From: a bacterium
GTDB taxonomy: Bacteria > JAHJDO01
DNA length: 5,676 nt
Direction of reading: 5' to 3'
Assembly (NCBI GenBank): GCA_030631525.1
Contig: DAOVKY010000057.1
Coordinates: forward strand, 1 to 5,676
In this document: positions 1-5,676 of the stretch, piece by piece
Numbering within the stretch: position 1 is the stretch's first letter
Layout: each line of letters opens with the position of its first letter
Made by a program: the position numbers and the translations under genes
The notes under the pieces: generated by a model
What the model was told of the DNA's origin: nothing
The model's database searches: none
Seen by the model: the letters and a program-made list of their open reading frames with translations, nothing else

Positions 1-975
1 AGATCAACACATATTGCAGGAAATGATATTACTAAAGCGATTCAAAAGGAGAGAAGCATAGGCTTTGAAGACGCTGAAAAGGTAAAATTTAAAAAAGAAG
101 ACCTTAATTCGGCTGTGTCTGTTTTGGAAACTTTGAGTACTGAGATACATCGGTCAATTAGTTTTTATATGTCTCAGATGGATAGAAAATCAGAATTTAA
201 GAAGGTTGTTTTAACTGGACAGACTTCTAATTTAGGGGAGATTGCAGCATTTCTATCTAATAATCTCAAAATGGAAGTAGTCGGACTAAACCCTTTTTCG
301 AATATTCTGATTAGTAATAAGAGAGTACTGAATATTGTTGATCAAAGCACAAATGCTTGGAGTGTTGCTATTGGATCCGCGTTAACAGCGCTTAAGGAAT
401 CTGATACAAAAGCAAACCTTCTTCCTCCCGAACTAATTACAGAGAAGAAACTTAAGAAGAAAAGAGTCCCATTAATTATGTCAGCGGTTTTGCTAATATT
501 AATCTTTATAACAGCTCATATATTTACTCTCCAGAGTTATACGATTAAGGACTCCAAGCTTCAGAGGATAAATGATATATTGAAGAAATACGACTCTTTT
601 ATCCCGAGAATAAATGAGTTAAAGGAGGAGAGAACAAAGATTAAACAAAGATTAAATGTTTCTAAGTCTGTAATTTTAAAAAGAGATTTGTGGGCTAGAA
701 CACTAATGGAAATAAGCAGACTTATCCCTTCTAATATTGTTATTTCACAATTTTCTTCTTATGCGAAAAAGGGAAGTAATGCTCTGTCAGTAGTCGGAGT
801 AGCCGACTCATATCCTTCTATAGATGATTTTATTTCCCGATTGAAATTTTCGCCGTATTTTGAAGATGTTGAATTGATCAATTACAAAGAGACTAAGGTA
901 AAAGGTAAGGAGGCTGGGTCAGTTGAACTGGTTAAAGTCCAATTTGAGTTAAATCTTGTGTTAAGGAAGGAATAG
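1..975 (+). CDS. PilM-PilN fusion protein (GspL-like), 5' end cut by window
   Basis: This is the C-terminal part of an actin-like PilM domain fused to PilN, the cytoplasmic and inner-membrane platform of a type IV pilus or type II secretion machine. The frame is open from base 1. A GTG at 115 is not the start, because codons before it already read as PilM (GNDITKAIQKE, then FEDAEKVK, like the family's GGddITkaia and eeAEklK). The end of PilM follows in VVLTGQTSNLGEIAAFL and the closing AIGSAL (near 370-387). The motif NLLPPE (415-432), a hallmark near the N-terminus of PilN, comes next, then a Lys/Arg-rich stretch and one membrane helix (about 466-528). After that come a coiled coil (KLQRIND to KQRLNV) and a periplasmic ferredoxin-like domain ending in VQFELNLVL. 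PilM and PilN are usually separate genes; the fused form matches GspL. The usual GG of the last PilM nucleotide loop reads GQ here. The gene leads the visible operon. Confidence 0.9.
   Translation, partial: RSTHIAGNDITKAIQKERSIGFEDAEKVKFKKEDLNSAVSVLETLSTEIHRSISFYMSQMDRKSEFKKVVLTGQTSNLGEIAAFLSNNLKMEVVGLNPFSNILISNKRVLNIVDQSTNAWSVAIGSALTALKESDTKANLLPPELITEKKLKKKRVPLIMSAVLLILIFITAHIFTLQSYTIKDSKLQRINDILKKYDSFIPRINELKEERTKIKQRLNVSKSVILKRDLWARTLMEISRLIPSNIVISQFSSYAKKGSNALSVVGVADSYPSIDDFISRLKFSPYFEDVELINYKETKVKGKEAGSVELVKVQFELNLVLRKE
963..970 (+). promoter_or_regulatory. Ribosome binding site for the PilO-like gene
   Basis: AAGGAAGG lies inside the last codons of the PilM-PilN gene, 9 bases before a TTG codon at 980. 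No ATG or GTG is better placed, so this site decides the TTG start. It suggests translation coupled to the gene before it. Confidence 0.6.
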
Positions 976-979
976 AATA

Positions 980-1699
980 TTGAGGCGCGTTTCTGAAAAG
1001 TATATCCTGATAGGAATAGGTGTAATAACACTGATTATTCTTGGTATGTTATATGTTACATTAGCCGGACCTATACGAAAAAAGGAGCATATTGTAGAGC
1101 GTCAATATACTTCCAAATCTTCCGAACTGAGAAAGCATTTGTCTGGAAAAGAAGGGCCTCCATCTAAAAGAATTATTGAGGTATTGGAGGAGGGTAATAA
1201 AAGGTTAAAAAAAGAATATGAATTGGTAAAGAAACGGCTGGCTTTTGAACAAAGCATTCAGATACCAACATCAGGAAATCCTGTGCTTTTTTTCCAGCAG
1301 AGACTAGTAACTGTAAGAGAACAGATGTGTAAGCTCTCCAATAAATCAGGTGTAGAGATTCCTCTATCATTGGGATTCTCAGATGAAATGCCTGACGAGA
1401 AACAGGTTCCTGCTTTATTGAGGCAGCTTAAAGTTACAGAGGATATTCTTAAACTGGGTATTAATAGCAACTTACTTTCGATTAATAGCTTAACATTTGG
1501 CGAGATTTCCAATAAATCCTATTTTGAAGAAGTCCCTATAGAACTTACTGTAAGTGGCAACCTTATGGCAATCACTCAGTTTTTATATAACGCACAAAAT
1601 GCTTCTGAATTGTATGTTATAGAGAAAATCTCTATAACTTCAAAGGAAGCAAATATGCTTTCTCTTGAATTGTTGATAAATACAATTGTTTGGATTTGA
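980..1699 (+). CDS. PilO-like inner-membrane pilus assembly protein (Amuc_1100-like)
   Basis: This 239-residue protein is predicted to sit in the inner membrane and pair with PilN through similar coiled-coil and ferredoxin-like domains. Visible parts are a short cytoplasmic tail, a membrane helix (residues about 8-31, ending before PIRKKE), a charged coiled coil (about 34-92), and a C-terminal alpha/beta domain (about 150-239) with the strand VPIELTVSGN and the helix ITQFLYNA, typical of PilO. The middle part, IPLSLGFSDEMP followed by VPALLRQLKVTEDIL, resembles the Amuc_1100 branch of PilO-like proteins (fold-level recall, not an alignment). The start is TTG at 980, four bases after the previous stop, with a good ribosome binding site. 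The TGA stop lies inside the left outer arm of the following inverted repeat. A GspM-type protein is the main alternative. Confidence 0.8.
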   Translation: MRRVSEKYILIGIGVITLIILGMLYVTLAGPIRKKEHIVERQYTSKSSELRKHLSGKEGPPSKRIIEVLEEGNKRLKKEYELVKKRLAFEQSIQIPTSGNPVLFFQQRLVTVREQMCKLSNKSGVEIPLSLGFSDEMPDEKQVPALLRQLKVTEDILKLGINSNLLSINSLTFGEISNKSYFEEVPIELTVSGNLMAITQFLYNAQNASELYVIEKISITSKEANMLSLELLINTIVWI

Positions 1700-1752
1700 A
1701 CCCACGATGAACCTACGATTTAAATCGTAGGTTCAGAGATGTGGGGTTCAAA
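1695..1752. repeat. Nested palindrome between the PilO-like and PilP-like genes
   Basis: A perfect 28-bp palindrome spans 1708-1735 (14-base arms meeting at TTTAAA). As RNA it can form a 12-bp stem with a UUAA loop. Outside it, TTTGAACCCAC (1695-1705) pairs with GTGGGGTTCAAA (1741-1752) with a single bulged G, so the whole element folds as one long hairpin with an internal loop. The left half is itself a tandem repeat: GAACCCACGAT (1698-1708) then GAACCTACGAT (1709-1719). The outer left arm contains the upstream TGA stop, and the element ends five bases before the next ribosome binding site. No T-run follows on either strand, so it is not a standard intrinsic terminator. It may be a dispersed palindromic repeat or an mRNA processing or stability element. 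Confidence 0.85.
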
Positions 1753-1756
1753 AGAG

Positions 1757-1763
1757 TAGGAGA
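1757..1763 (+). promoter_or_regulatory. Ribosome binding site for the PilP-like gene
   Basis: TAGGAGA lies just outside the hairpin and six bases before the GTG at 1770. It supports the GTG start. The next in-frame ATG (1878) would remove the membrane helix, and an in-frame stop at 1728 limits any extension upstream. Confidence 0.6.
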
Positions 1764-1769
1764 CTAAAA

Positions 1770-2339
1770 GTGACAGCAATATTAGTTCAAGTTTTAGCTA
1801 TTCTCAAGGATAGTTTTGAAAAAGCGATTTTTTGGCTTATTCTGGCTGTTTTTCTCTTTCTTTCTGTCAGACTGGGCATGCAGTGGGGTCATAATGAAGA
1901 AATGGGCATATCTGTAGGGGCTGAATTTGGGTTGGAACAAAGATATAATCCAGCTGTCTTAAATAAGGATATTCCAAAAGAAGAAACTTTAGGTGCTTCT
2001 GCTGGGCTTTTTACCAAAAAGCCTATTCTATATTATCGTGATTTTTATAAACGTAACGCCTTTTCTTCTGTTCCAGGGCTTAAGATTAAAAAAAAGACCG
2101 TAGTAGAAAAGAGAGCGGAAAAGAAAATAAAACCACAAGCAGAATATGAGTATATCGGTGTTATTGATATTGAAGGACGGCTGGTTGCAACGATAAGGAA
2201 TAAAAGTACAGGAGAAGGATTTTATGTGGAGAAAGGTGAACTTGTTGAAAAACTTAAAGTTCTTGACATAACAAAAACTTACATGCTACTATTCGACGAA
2301 AATAAGAAGAAGGACATAAAGATAGAAATCAAGAAGTAA
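1770..2339 (+). CDS. PilP/GspC-like inner-membrane protein with periplasmic HR-type domain
   Basis: This 189-residue protein probably links the inner-membrane PilN-PilO platform to the secretin. It has one membrane helix (residues about 19-36, AIFWLILAVFLFLSVRL), an extended linker rich in Lys and Glu (about 40-122), and a compact C-terminal beta domain (about 125-187). That domain begins YEYIGVIDIEGRLVATI and continues GFYVEKGEL, then a strand, YMLLFDE. This follows the pattern of the PilP and GspC HR domain: a hydrophobic strand, a glycine turn, a strand holding an A-I pair, then a valine-rich G-x-x-V segment. RDFYKRNAF (90-98) recalls the conserved region before the HR domain in GspC. It lacks the lipoprotein cysteine of classical PilP and is anchored by a helix, as GspC is. 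Identification rests on fold pattern, size and position before the secretin. Confidence 0.75.
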   Translation: MTAILVQVLAILKDSFEKAIFWLILAVFLFLSVRLGMQWGHNEEMGISVGAEFGLEQRYNPAVLNKDIPKEETLGASAGLFTKKPILYYRDFYKRNAFSSVPGLKIKKKTVVEKRAEKKIKPQAEYEYIGVIDIEGRLVATIRNKSTGEGFYVEKGELVEKLKVLDITKTYMLLFDENKKKDIKIEIKK

Positions 2340-2343
2340 TTCC

Positions 2344-2350
2344 AGGAGGT
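2344..2350 (+). promoter_or_regulatory. Strong ribosome binding site for the secretin gene
   Basis: AGGAGGT is a full match to the usual 16S anti-Shine-Dalgarno complement, six bases before the ATG at 2357. It is the strongest site in the window and the only one paired with an ATG. This fits a ring subunit needed in more copies than its partners. Confidence 0.75.
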
Positions 2351-2356
2351 TTAATA

Positions 2357-5300
2357 ATGAAAAAATGCAGTTTAGTTGTAGTTTTGTTGGCTTTTTCATT
2401 TCTGGCTGTTCGTTTCATCCCCGTACTGACATTTGGCTTTTGCCCTCGGATCTCTTCAGTATTTTCCAGTCAAGTTGTTTATGCTGATACAGATTTGTCA
2501 GAAAGAGATCAGGAGAAAATAAAGAAATATTATAAATCAGCTAGGAAGCATTATAAAGAAGGCAATTATGGAAGAACCATTACTGAATGCCGAGAAATAC
2601 TTAAATTTGATACTTATAATGTCAATGCTCATAAGCTTATCAAGAGGGTTGGAGAGCGTCTAAAGAAGGAAGAGGCAAAGGTTCTAGCGGAAAAAGAAAA
2701 AGCAAGAAAGAGAGCAGAGAAAGAAGCGCAGAAGCAAGAGAAGCTTAAGAAAAAGGAAGAGGCAAAGAAATTAGCTAGGCAGCAAAAAGCGCAGGAACAG
2801 GCAGCTCTTGAAGCTAAGAGGCAAGCAAAGAGAGATATTGAGTTAAAGGAAGCAGCCTTAAAAGAGCAGCGAAGAAGAGAAGAAAAGATAGAAGATCAAG
2901 CTGAGAAGCTGAAGCAGAAGAAGTTGGATGAATTGTTTGATGTTGCAAATGGTCTGTATTCAGATAGGAGATATGATGAAGCAATAGCGCAATGTGCAGC
3001 GGTACTCAAAATTGATTCAGATAACAGATATGCACAGAAACTAATTGTAAAGTCGCAAGAGAGAATCCAAATTGCCAAAGAAAAAGAGTTAGCTGAGGAA
3101 GAAAAGCGCGCCGAAAAAGCACGTTTAGAAGCACAAAAGCAGGCAGAAAAAGAGAGCAAGTTAAAGAAAGAAGCGCAAATTCGTTTACAGAAGCAAAGAG
3201 AAAAGGCGCTAGAAGAACAGCGCAGAAAGAAAGCGTGGATAGAGAAAGAAGCACAGAAGCAGGCAAAGCTTGAGAAGAAGCAGGAAGAAAGGGAGTTGGC
3301 AAGACAACGGAAAGCAGAAGCAAAAGCGCAAGCTACCAAAGAGAAAGAGTTAGCTGAAAAAGAAAAGCGCGTCGAGAAAGCGCGTTTAGAGGCGCAAAAG
3401 CAGGCAGAGCTTAGAAAGAAAGAGGAAGCAAAGGAATTAGCAAGGCAAAAAGAGGCAGAAGAAAAATCAGCAGCTGAGACATCAAAACTTGCAAAACAAA
3501 AAGCAGAGGAGGATGCAGAGAAAGAGGCGGATTTAGTAGCGCTTCAGAAAAAGAAGATAGAAGAACGCAGGCAGATTGAAAAAGAAGAATTAGAGAATAA
3601 GATAGAAACACATTACAGAGATGGCAAAAAATTATACCGTAATGATGAATATTCTGATGCAATTAAAGAATTCAATGCTGTTTTGAGTCTTGATTCTGCG
3701 CATGAAGGAGCAAAGGAATACTTAGAAGCTTCAGAGGAGTCGCTTAAGGAGCAGAATGAAAGGATATCTGCCCGACATGCAAAGATTGCAAAGAAAGAAA
3801 TAGCCAGAAAAGAGAGGCTGGGAAAAAGAGATATACTAGATAGGATTACGGACGCTAAAATAGAGGCAGATACAGGAGAGTATGATGAAGCAATTAAAAT
3901 ACTTGAAGGAGTTCTTCCTGACGTTTTAGATGAAAACCTTCGCAGAAGGGTAGAGCTTCTGATATCAAAGACCAGAACAGAGAAGACTGTTAAGGAAGAA
4001 AAACTAAGCCGAGAACGGCTTAAGACAATCTCAGATGAAAGAATGTTAGAAGTTACTAAAGCGCAGCTGCCGCCAGATGAAGCTAAAAGGATGAAAGAAT
4101 TGGAACGCAAGAAAGAAAAGGTGGATGCATCCAGAGAGTTGAAAGATAAGGCGTCCAGTATTAAGGTTCCACTTGTAAAGTATACAGGCGCGGATTTGAG
4201 GGACGTGGTGCTATTTTTGATAAAGCAGACAGGCATTAATATTGTTGTTGACGAGACGATATTCTCTGGCGGAGCGTCTGCTCCAGCTGCGGCTCCCGCA
4301 GTTCCCGCAGCAGAAGGCGCTGAAGGCTGGGGGGGAGAGACAGCAGCGGCTACTCAGCCAACAGGTCATATAAATACAAATGTAACATGTTTTCTGCAGA
4401 ATATGACTCTCTTGAGTGTGCTTGAAGCAATACTAAGACCTAAGGGGCTGGATTATAAGTTTGCGAAGGAGTACATATATGTATCCACCAAGGCTAGAAT
4501 TTTGGCTCAGCCTCTTGAGGACCTGGAAACAAGAGTCTACTCCTTGGAGTATGGATCCTCAATGAATATAAAACGTTTGGAAGATTCAGGTTTCAAGACT
4601 ACGGCTGAGGATCAGACAACTGGATTGGGAACAGCAGGAGAGGCAGGTGGAGAGACTGGGAAACTAAGCGGCGAAAGCGTAAAAGAACTTCTGGAGACAT
4701 TGGTTCCTCAGCCGACAGGAGCCAGCATTACTGTGCAGAGCGAGCTCAATAAGCTATTTGTTAAGAACACACCTGAGAATCTGGATAAGACAGAGAAGAT
4801 ATTAGCTGAGCTCAGAGCTCCTGTTCAGGTATCCATAGAGGCAAGGTATGTGTATGTGAGATTAGTAGAGGGAGAGGAGATAGGTATGGGATTTACTGGC
4901 ATTACAAAATTTTCAGAAATTGGGGGGCTACATCAGAAAGTTGACAGCGATGGTACTGTCACTCACGCACATGAAACTCATAATGTTACAGGATCACTCG
5001 TTTCAGGTATTACAGGTCTCGCGTCTACAGGCGCTGCTTTTACATATACAGCTGTTTTGAATAGATTCCAGTTCACAAATTATCTGAGAGCGATCCAAAG
5101 CAGAACAGATACTAATACTCTTTCAGCTCCAAAGCTAACAGTGCTTAATAATAAGCCTGGGATCGTCAAGTTTATTGATACTATAAGTTATGTGGATACT
5201 GTATCAAGCAGTAGTACAACTACAGATGGAGTAACCACTACAAGTTATGATTATACATTCACGGAGAAGGATGTTGGCATGATACTGAATGTTACTCCGC

Positions 5301-5676
5301 AGGTGAATGAAGCCACGAATTGTGTTACATTATTTTTACAGCCTGTGGTTAGTAATGTTGAGAGTTGGACAAATTATACAGTTTCGACAGTAGGAACAAC
5401 GAGTACAACTATTGACAGACCTAATTTTTACAGCAAGGATGTAGAGACATATGTAACTGTTCATGACGGCAACACAGTGGTTCTTGGTGGTTATATGGAA
5501 GATGCAGCTGGAAAAACTGTATACAAGGTGCCTTTTCTTTCAGATATTCCTCTGTTGGGTAAATTGTTTCAAACCAAGGCAAAGAGCGGTGACAAAAAGA
5601 AGCTTTTGATATTTGTAACAGTGAACATATTGGATGCCAGCGGAAATGCGCGGATTACACTGCAAGATACACTATA
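2357..5676 (+). CDS. Large TPR/coiled-coil secretin (PilQ/GspD family), 3' end cut by window
   Basis: This subunit would form the outer-membrane ring through which the pilus or secreted protein passes. The frame runs 1106 codons without a stop to the window end, far longer than the usual 600-800 residues. A long signal peptide appears to end at VYA/DT (residue 43). Four TPR-like units follow (about 58-100, 190-238, 416-463, 493-538), separated by Lys/Glu/Ala/Gln/Arg coiled coils (about 100-189 and 239-415). The N0 (STN-like) domain starts at about 603 (GADLRDVVLFLIKQTGINIVV). An Ala/Pro/Gly insert (about 638-670) interrupts it, and it resumes to about 711 (LLSVLEAILRPKGLDYKF). An N1-type domain covers about 724-820. 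VQVSIEAR (823-830) leads into the secretin core, with LSAPKLTVLNN (922-932), DGNTVVLGG (1037-1045) and the signature VPFLSDIPLLGKLF (1058-1071), then the final strand LLIFVTVNIL. No AMIN domain or lipobox is seen. Whether it is PilQ-like or GspD-like cannot be settled, but the PilM-to-PilP neighbours favour a pilus-type role. Confidence 0.95.
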   Translation, partial: MKKCSLVVVLLAFSFLAVRFIPVLTFGFCPRISSVFSSQVVYADTDLSERDQEKIKKYYKSARKHYKEGNYGRTITECREILKFDTYNVNAHKLIKRVGERLKKEEAKVLAEKEKARKRAEKEAQKQEKLKKKEEAKKLARQQKAQEQAALEAKRQAKRDIELKEAALKEQRRREEKIEDQAEKLKQKKLDELFDVANGLYSDRRYDEAIAQCAAVLKIDSDNRYAQKLIVKSQERIQIAKEKELAEEEKRAEKARLEAQKQAEKESKLKKEAQIRLQKQREKALEEQRRKKAWIEKEAQKQAKLEKKQEERELARQRKAEAKAQATKEKELAEKEKRVEKARLEAQKQAELRKKEEAKELARQKEAEEKSAAETSKLAKQKAEEDAEKEADLVALQKKKIEERRQIEKEELENKIETHYRDGKKLYRNDEYSDAIKEFNAVLSLDSAHEGAKEYLEASEESLKEQNERISARHAKIAKKEIARKERLGKRDILDRITDAKIEADTGEYDEAIKILEGVLPDVLDENLRRRVELLISKTRTEKTVKEEKLSRERLKTISDERMLEVTKAQLPPDEAKRMKELERKKEKVDASRELKDKASSIKVPLVKYTGADLRDVVLFLIKQTGINIVVDETIFSGGASAPAAAPAVPAAEGAEGWGGETAAATQPTGHINTNVTCFLQNMTLLSVLEAILRPKGLDYKFAKEYIYVSTKARILAQPLEDLETRVYSLEYGSSMNIKRLEDSGFKTTAEDQTTGLGTAGEAGGETGKLSGESVKELLETLVPQPTGASITVQSELNKLFVKNTPENLDKTEKILAELRAPVQVSIEARYVYVRLVEGEEIGMGFTGITKFSEIGGLHQKVDSDGTVTHAHETHNVTGSLVSGITGLASTGAAFTYTAVLNRFQFTNYLRAIQSRTDTNTLSAPKLTVLNNKPGIVKFIDTISYVDTVSSSSTTTDGVTTTSYDYTFTEKDVGMILNVTPQVNEATNCVTLFLQPVVSNVESWTNYTVSTVGTTSTTIDRPNFYSKDVETYVTVHDGNTVVLGGYMEDAAGKTVYKVPFLSDIPLLGKLFQTKAKSGDKKKLLIFVTVNILDASGNARITLQDTL
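3075..3147 (+). repeat. Internal coding repeat, copy 1 (secretin coiled coil)
   Basis: This 73-base segment matches 3336-3408 with 65 identical positions by hand alignment, at an offset of 261 bases (87 codons). It encodes KEKELAEEEKRAEKARLE and onward. It belongs to the second coiled coil, just after TPR unit 2. Confidence 0.85.
3336..3408 (+). repeat. Internal coding repeat, copy 2 (secretin coiled coil)
   Basis: This is the partner of 3075-3147. All eight differences are transitions. Six are silent, and two change Glu to Lys and Ala to Val. It encodes KEKELAEKEKRVEKARLE and onward. The pattern suggests an in-frame duplication kept under selection on the protein. Confidence 0.85.

Noticed and set aside
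115..975. GTG at 115 as the true start of the first gene
   Set aside because: The same frame is open to base 1, and the codons before 115 already read as PilM-like sequence. No convincing ribosome binding site precedes it.
1691..1752. tRNA-like signal (GGGTTCAAA on one strand, TTTGAACCCACGA on the other)
   Set aside because: The segment resembles a tRNA T-arm, but no cloverleaf with acceptor, D and anticodon stems can be drawn. The similarity comes from the inverted repeat.
1708..1753. Intrinsic transcription terminator
   Set aside because: The hairpin is strong, but it is followed by AAAGAG on the plus strand and by no T-run on the minus strand. Genes continue in the same direction.
2357..2443. 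Lipoprotein signal for the secretin
   Set aside because: Cys4 and Cys29 are not in a lipobox context (the residues before Cys29 are TFGF). The VYA/DT site at residue 43 fits ordinary signal peptidase better.
2896..3339. Minus-strand frame of 147 codons, Ser/Cys/Phe-rich
   Set aside because: It is the antisense of the Lys/Glu/Ala-rich coiled coil; GAA, AAG and GCA codons give Phe, Leu and Cys/Ser on the other strand. It has no family features.
3613..4236. Minus-strand frame of 207 codons
   Set aside because: It lies fully antisense to the secretin TPR and N0 region, is Ser/Leu-rich, and has no recognisable domain. It is a shadow of the real gene. The same holds for minus-strand frames at 1173-1370, 1258-1512, 3006-3323 and 3411-3662.

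Overview
The window holds one tightly packed, plus-strand gene cluster for the trans-envelope part of a type IV pilus or type II secretion-like machine. It comes from a diderm (two-membrane) bacterium with fairly AT-rich DNA. Four reading frames follow each other with gaps of 4, 70 and 17 bases: (1) the 3' part of a fused PilM-PilN gene, cut by the left edge; (2) a PilO-like gene resembling the Amuc_1100 type; (3) a PilP/GspC-like gene; (4) a very large secretin gene, still open at the right edge. No complete gene lies on the minus strand, and I see no RNA gene, insertion sequence or CRISPR array.

The proteins make sense as one complex. The PilM part is an actin-like cytoplasmic domain, joined through one membrane helix to a periplasmic PilN domain, which is the layout of GspL. 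The PilO-like protein would pair with PilN at the inner membrane. The PilP-like protein, anchored by one helix, would reach through the periplasm to the N0/N1 domains of the secretin. The secretin would form the outer-membrane channel. The ATPases, the PilC platform protein, the prepilin peptidase and the pilins are not in the window, so pilus and secretion roles cannot be separated here.

Gene order and protein style (Amuc_1100-like PilO, secretin with N-terminal TPR units) recall the PilM/PilO/PilP/secretin cluster of Akkermansia (Amuc_1102 to Amuc_1098). This points to the PVC group or its relatives (Verrucomicrobia, Kiritimatiellota, Lentisphaerae, Omnitrophota). That placement is inference from memory of the families, not from a search.

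Two things stand out. The secretin has about 560 extra residues at its N-terminus, in which four TPR-like units are separated by long TolA-like Lys/Glu/Ala/Gln/Arg coiled coils; these appear to have grown by internal duplication. The 70-base gap between the PilO-like and PilP-like genes holds a perfect 28-bp palindrome nested inside a second inverted repeat whose left arm contains the stop codon of the PilO-like gene.
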